Positions 25,299-34,002 are shown, counted from the first letter of the stretch. The stretch: 64,000 nucleotides of DNA from Hyphomonas sp. Mor2 (GCF_001854405.1 NZ_CP017718.1:3472001-3536000), one strand, 5' to 3'. Notes: generated by a model not told the origin, from the letters alone. Program-made: numbers and translations.

Positions 25299-26048
25299 AT
25301 GTCAGAATTTGCACCCATCATCATCCTTCACCGCCCGCAACTTGGCGAGAATATTGGCTCATGCGCACGGGTGATGCTGAATTTCGGCCTGACGGAATTG
25401 CGCCTGGTGGCGCCGCGAGATGGCTGGCCCAATCCGGCTGCTGACCCGCTTTCAGCGGGTGCCTTCGATGCCGGCGTCTCAGTCACCGTGTTCGACACGA
25501 TTGAGCAGGCGATCGCCGATCTGGGCACCGTTCTCGCAACCACCGCCCGTCCGCGCGGTATGGAGAAGCAGGTTGTCGATGCCAGCGGCGGCGTCGACTT
25601 GTTGAAGCAGCGCGGCCTTGCAACCGGGGTGATCTTTGGCGCTGAGAACCACGGCTTGCCAAGCGAAGTGGTCGGTCTCGCGGATGCCATCATGACCTAT
25701 CCGGTCAATCCCGAATTTGCGTCATTGAACCTGGCCCAGGCGGTGGGTGTGTTTTGTGCCAGCTGGGGTGCAGCTGCGGGCGCTGTCGGGCGCTGGGAGG
25801 GTGAAAAAGCGGGCGTGGAACCACCAGCGCCTAAGGCCGATCTCATCCGCATGTTCGAACATCTCGAAGATGAGCTGGAGCGCGCCGGCTATTTCTATCC
25901 GCCAGACAAAACACCCCTGATGAAGACCAATATCCGCAATGCTTTCATTCGCGGCGACTGGACGGTTCAGGAAGTGCGGACGTTTCGCGGCGCGATCAAG
26001 GCGCTGGCCCTTGGCCGCGGCAAGGCCCGGATCAATCGCGAGGACTAG
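25299..26048 (+). CDS. trmJ: tRNA (cytidine32/uridine32-2'-O)-methyltransferase (TrmJ type)
   Basis: The 249-residue SPOUT methyltransferase has [37 protein letters not shown] at the N-terminus, the knot motif [20 protein letters not shown], and [23 protein letters not shown], all typical of TrmJ/LasT. It would 2'-O-methylate position 32 of several tRNAs. It is divergent from icd, and its stop overlaps the stop of the convergent TIGR02301 gene (shared CTAG at 26045-26048). The subfamily is close to TrmL and other SPOUT enzymes; the full-length match to TrmJ is best. Confidence 0.92.
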   Translation: MSEFAPIIILHRPQLGENIGSCARVMLNFGLTELRLVAPRDGWPNPAADPLSAGAFDAGVSVTVFDTIEQAIADLGTVLATTARPRGMEKQVVDASGGVDLLKQRGLATGVIFGAENHGLPSEVVGLADAIMTYPVNPEFASLNLAQAVGVFCASWGAAAGAVGRWEGEKAGVEPPAPKADLIRMFEHLEDELERAGYFYPPDKTPLMKTNIRNAFIRGDWTVQEVRTFRGAIKALALGRGKARINRED

Positions 26049-26482
26049 CGGTCCCTGGGCGGCGGCGCCGATGCGCCTGGTATGTTCGCCTGAACCAGAC
26101 GCGCAGAGAGGTCCCGTCCTTCCGCGGCATAGGCTTTTTCTGCATTCGCGGCTTCGCCGTCGCAGGCCGTGTGCAGGCTGCTGCCCCATGAGAATCCGGC
26201 ATTGAAGCCATTGACCATGGAGCGGCGCAGACCGCCCTGATACGGCGCCTCGAGTTCCAGCAAGCGCAGCATGTAGCTCCGCCAATGCTGATCATTGCGA
26301 CCATTGCAGACAACCCGCACGGCATGCGCCTTGCCGAGCACCTCGGCCAGTGCCGTGACATCGCGGAAATAATCCTGTGACCGTACGTTACTCTGGCCCT
26401 GCGCAGGCAGAGCTGGCAAGACCGCAAGCAGACCCACAAGGGCGATGCGGAGGATACGGCGATGCGAAAACTTTTGGTGCAT
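26045..26482 (-). CDS. TIGR02301-family secreted protein
   Basis: The 145-residue precursor has a signal peptide ending about LPAQGQ (residue 30). The mature part has the pattern I associate with the alphaproteobacterial TIGR02301 family: FRDVTALAEVLGKAHAVRVVCNGRNDQHWRSYMLRLLELE, then RRSMVNGFNAGFS and HTACDGEAANAEKAY with conserved Cys, Asn, Asp and Trp residues. The role is unknown. The gene ends at the CTAG it shares with trmJ. Its start overlaps the divergent 2-hydroxyacid dehydrogenase gene by about 20 bases. Confidence 0.8.
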   Translation of the reverse strand: MHQKFSHRRILRIALVGLLAVLPALPAQGQSNVRSQDYFRDVTALAEVLGKAHAVRVVCNGRNDQHWRSYMLRLLELEAPYQGGLRRSMVNGFNAGFSWGSSLHTACDGEAANAEKAYAAEGRDLSARLVQANIPGASAPPPRDR

Positions 26483-27439
26483 GCAAAAACCTTTGAACGG
26501 ATCGAGGATGCGTTGACCCCCTTCGCGGACCAGATTTCACCTTTAATCCTAAGTGATGAAGGAGACCTGAAACATCCTTGGGGCGAGAGTGAGGCAAAGG
26601 CCGCCATCGCCTTCGGCACTCCGGATGCCTATTTCAGCCCGGCGGTGATGAGTTTCTTCCAGACTCTCCTCGAATTCGACCAATTGGACTGGTTCCAGTC
26701 TTCGGCCGCCGGGATCGAGCATCCCATGCTCCAGGCGATCGGCAAGAAAGCAGGCCTGTATTCCGGCAGCCATGAGCAGAGCGAGGCGATTGCGGAATGG
26801 GTGCTGTGGGCGGCCCTGGATCACTTTCAACGCGGGACGGCACGGCGGGCCGCGCAAGCCGCTCACAATTGGGAGCGCCTGCCCTTTCGAGAGATCAGCA
26901 GCACGCATTGGCTGATTGTCGGGTTCGGGGCCATAGGACAGGCCTGCGGGCGCAGATTGCGGGCGCTGGGCGCCAGCGTGACCGGTGTCCGCCGCAGCGG
27001 GGGGCATTCGGACGCCGCCGATCAGATGATCACGCCCGGCGCGCTGCCAGACGCCCTCCGTCAGGCGGATGTGGTCTTGCTCAGCTTGCCATTGACGGAT
27101 GACACCGAAAATCTGGCGGATGCTGCGTTCTTTGAGGCGATGAGGCCAGGCAGTCTGTTTGTGAATGTCGGGCGCGGCGGGCTGGTCGATGAAGACGCCC
27201 TGATCGCGGCGCTCGATTCCGGTCATTTGGCGCATGCCAGCCTCGATGTTGTCCGCGAGGAGCCCCTTTCCAAGGACAGTCCGATCTGGGATCACGCGCA
27301 GATCACCCTGACGCCGCATATTTCAGCGCATACCCCGCAATCCCAGCGGCGCACTGACCGGGTTTTCCTGACCAATCTTGAACTGTTTCTGGCGGGAAAG
27401 AGGTTGAAAAATCAGGTCAGCGCCGACGCGTTTTCGTAA
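26462..27439 (+). CDS. D-2-hydroxyacid dehydrogenase family protein
   Basis: The 325-residue enzyme belongs to the NAD-dependent D-isomer 2-hydroxyacid dehydrogenases. Rossmann motif GFGAIGQACGRRL is at about 155-167, the catalytic Arg in VNVGRGGLVDEDAL, the Glu in ASLDVVREEPL, and the His in TLTPHISAHT. The N-terminal 100 residues form the substrate-binding domain. It could be a hydroxypyruvate or glyoxylate reductase or act on another 2-oxoacid. GGAGGATACGGCG precedes the ATG. It is followed by an unrelated protease-like gene. Confidence 0.9.
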   Translation: MRKLLVHAKTFERIEDALTPFADQISPLILSDEGDLKHPWGESEAKAAIAFGTPDAYFSPAVMSFFQTLLEFDQLDWFQSSAAGIEHPMLQAIGKKAGLYSGSHEQSEAIAEWVLWAALDHFQRGTARRAAQAAHNWERLPFREISSTHWLIVGFGAIGQACGRRLRALGASVTGVRRSGGHSDAADQMITPGALPDALRQADVVLLSLPLTDDTENLADAAFFEAMRPGSLFVNVGRGGLVDEDALIAALDSGHLAHASLDVVREEPLSKDSPIWDHAQITLTPHISAHTPQSQRRTDRVFLTNLELFLAGKRLKNQVSADAFS

Positions 27440-27466
27440 TTGCGACACTTGTGGCATACTGCGGTC

Positions 27467-28453
27467 ATGACCCAACAGGGATTGACCATCTTTTCGTTTG
27501 TTCGCGCAGGTGCACTGGCCCTCGCGGCAGGGATGATTGCGGTCTGCCTGTCGCCAGCCGAGGCCACGGAAAAGCGCTCCCTGATCCTAAACCACAGCGA
27601 GACAGCGCGGCCGTTCACGGATGTGGTCATCAATGGCGTTGAAACATCTGCCTTGCTCGACACGGGGGCGACGATCCCGCTCATTGGTGACCGGTTTCTC
27701 GACCTCGATCCGATCCTTGAAGTGGAGGGGGCGTCTGAAGTGGACGAAGCCCGCATCCTTGGGATCGGCGGACAGAAATTTTACCCGGTGTCGCGTCTGC
27801 CGAAACTCTCTGCCGGAAGCGAGAACTGGACCGATCTGCGGGTCGCTGTGAACACCGAAAATCGCTATCCTATTCAAAAGAGTGTGTTGCCAATCTCGAT
27901 CTTCGAGACCCGGGTCGTGGATTTCGATTTCAACAATCGGCGCGTGCATCTTTACGATGGCAAGCCAAAACGCGTGCGTCGCGCGCGCCATGCTGCGGTT
28001 CCCTATCAGGATGTAAACAGCCTGATCTTTGTTCCGATCAAGATCAATGGCGTGTACGGTCGTGCCCTGATCGATACTGGCGCGGATATCAGCTTTCTCA
28101 ATCCGACCTTCGCGTCCGAGTCCAAAGCCAAGCTGGATGAAGAACGGACAGCGCTATTGCGCGGCAGCGATCTCAACAATAACCGCGCCAGCATTTACCG
28201 GTTTCGGCGTGTTATCTTCGCCGAGAATGAAATTACCCGGATTACGCTACCGGTTCTCGATACAGAGCTGTTTGACGAGCTGGGCTTCGCGGACGAGCCG
28301 ATGATGATCCTCGGCATGGACTTGCTGCAGCACTTCCGCCTTCAGGTGGATCGCGAACGCCAGCAGGTCCATTTCAATCGCTCCTTCAATCCGCCGCGAT
28401 ACTCGGCGGAGCGACCCGCGACCGCGATCGCCAATGGCGTCACGGTTCGCTAG
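27467..28453 (+). CDS. Retropepsin-like protein with two DTGA domains
   Basis: The 328-residue precursor has an N-terminal hydrophobic segment (about 8-33) that is probably a signal peptide. Two copies of the retropepsin core follow: ALLDTGATIPLIG (Asp65) and ALIDTGADISFLN (Asp203), each preceded by a strand-like VVINGV or IKINGV, and each followed by a conserved IxGxD/GMD-type hydrophobic turn such as ILGMDLLQHFRLQVD. Retroviral proteases dimerise to bring two DTGA motifs together; here both are on one chain, as in eukaryotic pepsins, so a single polypeptide could form an active site. It is probably periplasmic. Activity is inferred. I chose the ATG at 27467. Confidence 0.82.
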   Translation: MTQQGLTIFSFVRAGALALAAGMIAVCLSPAEATEKRSLILNHSETARPFTDVVINGVETSALLDTGATIPLIGDRFLDLDPILEVEGASEVDEARILGIGGQKFYPVSRLPKLSAGSENWTDLRVAVNTENRYPIQKSVLPISIFETRVVDFDFNNRRVHLYDGKPKRVRRARHAAVPYQDVNSLIFVPIKINGVYGRALIDTGADISFLNPTFASESKAKLDEERTALLRGSDLNNNRASIYRFRRVIFAENEITRITLPVLDTELFDELGFADEPMMILGMDLLQHFRLQVDRERQQVHFNRSFNPPRYSAERPATAIANGVTVR

Positions 28454-28523
28454 AATCCGTTTGCCTTCCCTACCGTCATCGCCCGGATGGGGTGGACCAG
28501 CAAGAAATGAGGAGTTGTGAAGC

Positions 28524-29309
28524 ATGACATATGCGCCGTTTGATTTGTCTGGAAAAGTCGCCCTGGTGACGGGCGGTAATCGCGGGATTGGCTATGGCAT
28601 GGCGGAAGCGCTTGCCGCGTCAAATGCCAGCGTGGCGATTTGGGGACGCAAAGAGGCGGCGAATGCCGAAGCCGTTGAGTCCCTGTCCAAGCTCGGAACC
28701 GGCGAGGTCCAGGCCTGGACAGTCGATGTCGCAGACGAGCAAGCGGTCATCGATGCAACCGCCGACGTGGTGGCCAAAATGGGCCGTATCGATTCCTGCA
28801 TTGCCAATGCCGGGGTCGGGTTTGGCGCACCGAGCTTTGCCGAGATGACCACCGAAACCTGGCGCAAGAATATGGCGGTCAATCTCGATGGCGCCTTCTG
28901 GACCTTGCGGGAAAGCGTCAAGCACATGACGGAACGGGCAAAAGCCGGAGATCCGGGCGGGTCAGTCGTCGGCGTTGCTTCGCTGGCCGGTATTGAAGGC
29001 GCCGCGCGCAATCAGGCCTATGCCGCGACCAAGGGCGGTTTGCCCTCGATGATCCGCGGGATTGCCGCCGAATGCGGTCGTTATGGCATTCGGGCCAACT
29101 CAATCCTGCCAGGTTGGATTGCCACGGATATGACCGCGATGGCGCAGGACAGCGATGTGTTCACCACCAAGGTTATCACCCGCGTCCCGATCCGGCGCTG
29201 GGGCGAGCCCAAGGATTTTGGCGGCATGGCGGTCTATCTTGCCAGCGATGCGTCTCAATATACGTCCGGAACCACCATGATCATCGATGGCGGATACGCG
29301 ATTTTCTAA
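28524..29309 (+). CDS. Short-chain dehydrogenase/reductase
   Basis: The 261-residue SDR has TGGNRGIGYGMAEAL near the N-terminus, the WGRKE segment after beta-2 that suggests NADP, NAGVGFG, the Ser of GVASLAGIEG, and the catalytic YAATK. The C-terminus (ASDASQYTSGTTMIIDGG) is typical of classical SDRs such as 3-oxoacyl-ACP-reductase-like and sugar or alcohol dehydrogenases. The substrate is not evident. A GAGG-like ribosome site precedes the ATG, and a strong terminator follows. Confidence 0.9.
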   Translation: MTYAPFDLSGKVALVTGGNRGIGYGMAEALAASNASVAIWGRKEAANAEAVESLSKLGTGEVQAWTVDVADEQAVIDATADVVAKMGRIDSCIANAGVGFGAPSFAEMTTETWRKNMAVNLDGAFWTLRESVKHMTERAKAGDPGGSVVGVASLAGIEGAARNQAYAATKGGLPSMIRGIAAECGRYGIRANSILPGWIATDMTAMAQDSDVFTTKVITRVPIRRWGEPKDFGGMAVYLASDASQYTSGTTMIIDGGYAIF

Positions 29310-29339
29310 ACGGCGCACGCGTCATTCGAACAGACACAA

Positions 29340-29372
29340 AAAAGGGCCCCGTCACTCCGGCGGGGCCCTTTT
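29340..29372. terminator. Strong bidirectional terminator
   Basis: A perfect 12-bp stem (AAAAGGGCCCCG paired with CGGGGCCCTTTT) encloses a 9-base loop. It lies between the converging SDR gene and the A/D/E-rich lipoprotein gene. Confidence 0.9.
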
Positions 29373-29398
29373 CTTGTCTGTGTTTCCGTCTGAGCGAC

Positions 29399-29737
29399 TT
29401 ACTCAGGGTTGGTCACGTCTTCGACGGCATCTTCTGCATCTGTGGCCGCGTCTTCGACAGCATCCACGGCATCATCCATCATGCCTTCAGCGGCGTCCAC
29501 GGCACCGTCGACAGCAGCATCGGCCGCATCAGCGACTTCACCAGCAGCTTCTTCGACGGCATCTTCAGCGGCGGCCGCAACCTCAACGGCCGCATCGCCA
29601 GCTGCTTCAGCAGCATCACCTGCAGCTTCGACGGTCGCGTCGGCTGCATCTCCAGCAGCGTCGCCAGCATCGTCTGCTGCACCACAAGCTGCCAAACCAG
29701 CAGCGGCCAGCGCTGCGATCCAGAGTTTTGTACTCAT
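29399..29737 (-). CDS. Ala/Asp/Glu-rich repeat lipoprotein
   Basis: The 112-residue precursor has a lipoprotein signal with lipobox LAAC at about residues 15-18. The mature part is almost wholly Ala, Asp, Glu, Val and Gly in loose 7- to 11-residue repeats such as GDAADATVEAAGDAAEAAGD and AEDAVEEAAGEVADAAD, with Met-Met-Asp-Asp in the middle. It is predicted to be a long acidic amphipathic helix or LEA-like disordered chain held at the membrane. I recognise no defined family. The ATG at 29737 follows GGGGAAG. Composition, rather than homology, is the main feature. Confidence 0.75.
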   Translation of the reverse strand: MSTKLWIAALAAAGLAACGAADDAGDAAGDAADATVEAAGDAAEAAGDAAVEVAAAAEDAVEEAAGEVADAADAAVDGAVDAAEGMMDDAVDAVEDAATDAEDAVEDVTNPE

Positions 29738-29913
29738 TTTCTCTTCCCCTCTAGAAGACAAGCCTTCATTGGCACCGTGAATCATACAAGAATCGCGCCT
29801 GAAGGGCAGGTCTAAACTGCAAATTCCCGAAAATCGGGTGATTTCCCCACAGGCATGCCTTGTCTTGCCGCAAGGTTGCCCCGCTATCGATCAGCAAATT
29901 TCAGGAGGTTTTC

Positions 29914-30897
29914 ATGGGCATTCATACCCCGCTTTGTGACTTTTTGGGCACAAAACACCCCATTATGCTGGCAGGCATGGGCGGCGTTTCCTATGCCGAA
30001 TTGGCCGCCGCAATGTGCAATGCGGGCGGATATGGCGTCCTCGGAATGGCGGGCACATCGCCGGAATTCATCGAATCACAAATGGCGCGTGTGAAAGAGC
30101 TCACCGATAAGCCGTTCGGGGTCGATCTCCTGGCGGCCGACCCGGGTAGCCTCGAAAAGAGTGTCGATGTGATCATTGAAGGCGGCGCAGACAGCTTTGT
30201 CGCCGGGCTTGGTGTGCCCATGCCGATCATGAAGAAGCTCAAGGATGCCGGCGTCAAAGTCATGGTCGTTGGCGGCGCCGTCAAACATGCCATCAAGGCC
30301 GAACAGGCAGGGTGTGACGCGGTTATCCTGCAAGGTGGTGAAGGCGGCGGCCATACCGGCCTGGTCGGCACACTGCCGCTGGTCGCGCAGGCGGTTGAAG
30401 CGGTGAACATTCCGGTCGTGGCCGCGGGCGGTATCTATGATGGACGCGGGCTCGCCGCTGCTTTGTCACTGGGCGCGGTCGGCGTCTGGATGGGCACACG
30501 ATTCATCGCCTCCGCCGAAGCCCATGCCGCGCAGACCTACAAGGATACGGTGGTCGGTGCGGGCGACACGGATACGACCCGTACGCGCTGCTATTCGGGC
30601 AAGCCGATGCGCTGCCGGACCAATGATTACATCCTCGATTGGGAACAGCGCCCGGAAGAGATCCAGGCCTTCCCAATGCAGGCTGCCTTGTCGGTGCAGC
30701 GGGACGTTCTCGGCGGCATTGGCGGCGTCACGGATGAAACGCGGCTTGATGCGAGCAAATCCTGTTTCGCAATGGGACAGTCGGCTGGCGGTGTAAAAGA
30801 CATCCTGCCGGTGAAAGAGATTGTCGACCGGATCATGCTGGAAGCTGAGGCGGCGATTGGCCGGGTCGCCGCCCTTCGCGTGACGGAGCCCGCCTAG
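29914..30897 (+). CDS. Nitronate monooxygenase
   Basis: The 327-residue protein belongs to the flavin-dependent nitronate monooxygenase (2-nitropropane dioxygenase-like) family. FMN-binding and active-site segments are HPIMLAGMGGVSYAELAAA, the GGAVKHAIKAEQAGCDAVI strand, ILQGGEGGGHTGLVGT with the conserved His, and GVWMGTRFIASAEAHAAQ. It would oxidise toxic propionate 3-nitronate or a related compound. AGGAGG lies 6 bases before the chosen ATG; an in-frame extension to 29860 lacks one. It converges tail-to-tail with ald, the two stop codons sharing CTAG at 30894-30897. Confidence 0.88.
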   Translation: MGIHTPLCDFLGTKHPIMLAGMGGVSYAELAAAMCNAGGYGVLGMAGTSPEFIESQMARVKELTDKPFGVDLLAADPGSLEKSVDVIIEGGADSFVAGLGVPMPIMKKLKDAGVKVMVVGGAVKHAIKAEQAGCDAVILQGGEGGGHTGLVGTLPLVAQAVEAVNIPVVAAGGIYDGRGLAAALSLGAVGVWMGTRFIASAEAHAAQTYKDTVVGAGDTDTTRTRCYSGKPMRCRTNDYILDWEQRPEEIQAFPMQAALSVQRDVLGGIGGVTDETRLDASKSCFAMGQSAGGVKDILPVKEIVDRIMLEAEAAIGRVAALRVTEPA

Positions 30898-32009
30898 CCC
30901 TGAAACCAATCCGGGCGCTTGAAGTCCATGCCGAGATCGCGCGCGACCTGTTCATGCGCGATCGCCCCGTCGGCGACGGTAAGGCCTTCGGCGAGATGCG
31001 GATTGGCGTTCACCGCCTCGCGTCCACCCAGCTTGGCGATCTGCATCACGAAAGGCAGGGTGGCATTGTTCAGCGCATAGGTGGATGTGCGCGGCACGGC
31101 GCCGGGCATGTTGGCGACGCAATAGTGCAGGATGCCATCAACCTCATAGATCGGGTCTTCATGCGTGGTCGCGTGTGACGTCTCGAAACATCCGCCCTGG
31201 TCAATCGCAATATCCACCAGCACGGCGCCCGGGCGCATGTGCTTGAGCTGGTCACGCGTCACCAGTTTCGGGGCCGACGCCCCGGGAATGAGCACCGCAC
31301 CAATTACCAGATCAGCCTCACGGACCGCTGCATCGAGCGAGGCCTTGGTCGAGTACATGGTCTTTACGCTGCCATTGAACTGGGCGTCGAGTTCGGCGAG
31401 GCGCGCATTGTTGCGATCGAAGACGGTGACGTCAGCGCGCATGCCGACAGCAATCTCTGCGGCATTGGACCCGGAGACCCCACCGCCAATGATGACCACC
31501 TTGGCGGGCATTACGCCGGGCACCCCACCGAGCAGGACGCCTCGCCCGCGCTTGGTTTTCATCAGGGCCCAGGCCGCCACTTGCATTGCCATCCGGCCCG
31601 CGACCTGGCTCATCGGTGTGAGCAGCGGCAAGCGGCCCTCATCATCTGTGACGGTTTCGTAAGCGATGGCGAGACAGCCACTATCAATCAGCCCCTTGGC
31701 CTGGACGGGATCCGGTGCCAGGTGAAGATAGGTGAACAGGGTGTGGTGGGGTTTGAGGCGCGCGGTTTCTTCCGGCTGCGGCTCTTTCACTTTGACGATC
31801 AGTTCTGCGGCATCAAACACAGCGTCGGCATCGGCGACAATGGACGCGCCGACATCTGTGTAGGCATCATTGGCGAACCCTGAACCGATACCAGCGCCGT
31901 CCTGGATGAACACTTCATGCCCGGCGCGCACCAGCTCGCCGACACTTTCCGGCGTCAATCCGACCCGTGATTCCTGCTTCTTGATTTCTGTTGGCACCCC
32001 GATGCGCAT
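30894..32009 (-). CDS. ald: Alanine dehydrogenase
   Basis: The 371-residue protein has the AlaDH N-terminus RIGVPTEIKKQESRVGLTPE, the catalytic KVKEPQPEE segment, the HLAPDPVQ region, Rossmann motif VIIGGGVSGSNAAEIA, and the C-terminal ATLPFVMQIAKLGG. It interconverts L-alanine and pyruvate plus ammonia with NAD. The ATG at 32009 has GGGAG 7 bases upstream, so it is preferred over the one at 32015. It is divergent from an Lrp-family gene across a 117-base AT-rich region with inverted repeats, an arrangement typical of Lrp-controlled ald. Confidence 0.95.
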   Translation of the reverse strand: MRIGVPTEIKKQESRVGLTPESVGELVRAGHEVFIQDGAGIGSGFANDAYTDVGASIVADADAVFDAAELIVKVKEPQPEETARLKPHHTLFTYLHLAPDPVQAKGLIDSGCLAIAYETVTDDEGRLPLLTPMSQVAGRMAMQVAAWALMKTKRGRGVLLGGVPGVMPAKVVIIGGGVSGSNAAEIAVGMRADVTVFDRNNARLAELDAQFNGSVKTMYSTKASLDAAVREADLVIGAVLIPGASAPKLVTRDQLKHMRPGAVLVDIAIDQGGCFETSHATTHEDPIYEVDGILHYCVANMPGAVPRTSTYALNNATLPFVMQIAKLGGREAVNANPHLAEGLTVADGAIAHEQVARDLGMDFKRPDWFQG

Positions 32010-32030
32010 GGCCATACTCCCTGTTATGTT

Positions 32031-32059
32031 TTATCGGGATAATATCGCAAAAAGCTTGC
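32031..32059. promoter_or_regulatory. Candidate operator region between ald and lrp
   Basis: The AT-rich gap between ald and the divergent Lrp-family gene contains two short inverted repeats: TTATC-GG-GATAA (32031-32042) and GCAA-AAAGC-TTGC (32047-32059). They lie 22-50 bases upstream of the ald start codon. Lrp-family proteins bind such divergent regions and respond to the amino acid their target enzyme consumes. Specific binding is inferred. Confidence 0.4.
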
Positions 32060-32126
32060 AAAATCTCGCCAAACTACCCATGAAAATAAGCTAGTACGGG
32101 AAAAAATCTCATCTATTGAGTTAATC

Positions 32127-32588
32127 ATGACGATTTCCAATCACGACAAGCGCATTCTGGAATTGCTCAGTGAAGATGCCAAGCTGGCGCACTCTGAGAT
32201 CGGACAGCGCGTTGGGTTGTCGACCTCCTCCGTCCATCGGCGCGTGCGGGCGATGGAAGAAGCCGGCGTCATCGAAGGTTATGGTGTCCGGATAAATGAG
32301 GCGGCGCTGGATCGGGCAACAAGCGTGTTTGTCCAGGTCACGCTCAGCAATCAGCAGGATGACGGATTGAAAGCGTTTGAGCAGGCCGCGCGGAACTCAC
32401 CAGACATAGCCGCCTGCTATCTGATGACCGGAGAGGCGGATTATCTGCTACGTATCGCCGTCAGCGACACGACCGATTATGAGCGCGTCCACCGCGATGT
32501 GCTGACCCGATTGCCCAATGTCGAGCGCGTGATTTCCCAGTTCGCGATTCGCACCGTGTGTCAGAAAACCATGCTGCCGACGGTCTAG
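32127..32588 (+). CDS. Lrp/AsnC-family regulator (likely controls ald)
   Basis: The 153-residue protein has the Lrp winged-helix N-terminus (DKRILELLSEDAKLAHSEIG, VGLSTSSVHRRVRAMEEAGVI) and the C-terminal RAM ligand-binding domain (CYLMTGEADYLLRIAVSDTTDYERVHRDV). It is divergent from ald; in Mycobacterium and Rhizobium, neighbouring Lrp-like regulators induce ald in response to alanine. It is thus a good candidate for that function here, though binding has not been shown. Its 3' end faces phoB with 6 bases between stop codons. Confidence 0.92.
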   Translation: MTISNHDKRILELLSEDAKLAHSEIGQRVGLSTSSVHRRVRAMEEAGVIEGYGVRINEAALDRATSVFVQVTLSNQQDDGLKAFEQAARNSPDIAACYLMTGEADYLLRIAVSDTTDYERVHRDVLTRLPNVERVISQFAIRTVCQKTMLPTV

Positions 32589-32594
32589 GCAGGG

Positions 32595-33281
32595 TTAATC
32601 GGTGCGCAGGGAATAGCCCGCAGACCGGACCGTGCGGATCGGATTGGTCCCGCCCTGGCTCATCAAGGCCTTGCGCAGGCGCCCGATATGAACATCGACT
32701 GTGCGCGCCTCGACATAGACATCCGCGCCCCAGACCCCGTCCAGCAATTGCTCGCGTGAAAACACACGGCCTGGATGCTGCGCGAAATATTCCAGCAGCC
32801 GAAACTCGGTCGGGCCGAGATGGATGTCTTTGCTGTCGCGGGTCACGCGATGCGTGGTGCGGTCAATCTGGATATCGCCAACCCGGATCTGATCATCCAT
32901 CAGAGCCGGGCGAATCCGGCGCAGCACAGCCTTGACGCGGGCCATGAGTTCATTGGTGGAGAACGGCTTGGTGACATAATCATCTGCGCCGGTTTCAAGC
33001 CCGCGAATGCGATCGGCTTCTTCGGTGCGCGCGGTCAGCATGATGATCGGCAGATTTGCCGTTTCCTGGCGCGTACGAACACGGCGGCAAATCTCGATCC
33101 CTGAAATCTTGGGCAGCATCCAGTCCAGAAGCATCAGGTCAGGAATGCGTTCGTCGAGCAGCAGCATTGCCTCATCGCCATCGCCCGCAATGGCCGTTTC
33201 ATAGCCCTCGGATTCCAGATTATATCGCAACAATTCCGCGACAGATTTTTCGTCTTCAGCAATCACAATGAACGGTTTCAT
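32595..33281 (-). CDS. phoB: Phosphate regulon response regulator
   Basis: The 228-residue OmpR/PhoB-family protein has the receiver phospho-acceptor Asp53 in LMLLDWMLPKISG, acidic residues Glu9 and Asp10, Thr83 and Lys105 in the usual places, and a C-terminal winged-helix domain (LGPTEFRLLEYFAQHPGRVFSREQLL, RTVDVHIGRLRKAL). Clustering with phoU, pst and phoR makes the assignment firm. It would bind Pho boxes such as the one at 37809-37824. It is the last gene of the leftward run, 12 bases after phoU. Confidence 0.95.
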   Translation of the reverse strand: MKPFIVIAEDEKSVAELLRYNLESEGYETAIAGDGDEAMLLLDERIPDLMLLDWMLPKISGIEICRRVRTRQETANLPIIMLTARTEEADRIRGLETGADDYVTKPFSTNELMARVKAVLRRIRPALMDDQIRVGDIQIDRTTHRVTRDSKDIHLGPTEFRLLEYFAQHPGRVFSREQLLDGVWGADVYVEARTVDVHIGRLRKALMSQGGTNPIRTVRSAGYSLRTD

Positions 33282-33293
33282 GACCTGGCTTCC

Positions 33294-33992
33294 TTAGCTT
33301 TGCTCAGTCTGATTATCACGTGTCTCGTCGGCGCCGATGCGCTCTCCCGTCGCAATGAAGTGCACCACTTTTGCAATATTGGTGGAGTGGTCACCGATGC
33401 GTTCGAGGTTCTTGACGATGAACAGGAAGTTTGACCGCGCGTCGAGCTGGTCAGGCGCTTCTGCCATGAAAACGAGCATGGTGCGCAGCAAGCCATTATA
33501 GTGGCTATCAATGTCGTCATCCTGGTCAAGCACTTCGATCGCGGCGGCCGCATCGCGGCGCGCATAGGCGTCGAGTGCCTTTTGCAGGATGTTGGACACC
33601 GCCTGGCCCATGCGCTCGATCCCGCGCAGAGCGGACCGATTGTCCTCATCCATCACCTTCAGGCTGCGGCGGGAAATGTTCTTGGCCAGGTCGCCAATGC
33701 GTTCGATTCCGCCAGCCAGCTTGATCGCGCCGATGACATTGCGAAGGTCCGAAGCCATGGGCTGGCGCAGGGCCAGCATCCGCACGGCCTTGCCTTCGAC
33801 CTCACGTTCCAGCCGGTCCATTTCCAGATCGCGTTCGATCACGGTCTCGGCCAGCGCGGCGTCGCGATTGACGACGGCCCGTGAGGCGTCCCGGATCATC
33901 GCTTCAGCGAGGCCGCCCATGCGCAGAATGTCGGAGGACAATTGCTCCAACTCTTCGCTGAATGCACTGACAATGTGCTGCTGTCTGACCAC
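33294..33992 (-). CDS. phoU: Phosphate transport regulator PhoU
   Basis: The 232-residue protein is two PhoU helical-bundle repeats: VVRQQHIVSAFSEELEQLSSDILRMG, then ERIGDLAKNISRR in the first and ERIGDHSTNIAKV in the second, the metal-binding E/DxxxD-type motif. PhoU holds PhoR in its inactive state when phosphate is plentiful and links it to the Pst transporter. It lies 10 bases after pstB and 12 before phoB in the leftward phosphate operon. Confidence 0.95.
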   Translation of the reverse strand: MVRQQHIVSAFSEELEQLSSDILRMGGLAEAMIRDASRAVVNRDAALAETVIERDLEMDRLEREVEGKAVRMLALRQPMASDLRNVIGAIKLAGGIERIGDLAKNISRRSLKVMDEDNRSALRGIERMGQAVSNILQKALDAYARRDAAAAIEVLDQDDDIDSHYNGLLRTMLVFMAEAPDQLDARSNFLFIVKNLERIGDHSTNIAKVVHFIATGERIGADETRDNQTEQS

Positions 33993-34002
33993 GTTTTACC
34001 TC

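Noticed and set aside
29409-29780. Ser/Thr/Ala-rich plus-strand frame opposite the A/D/E-rich lipoprotein
   Set aside because: Low-complexity sequence opens several frames; only the minus strand has a ribosome site and lipobox.
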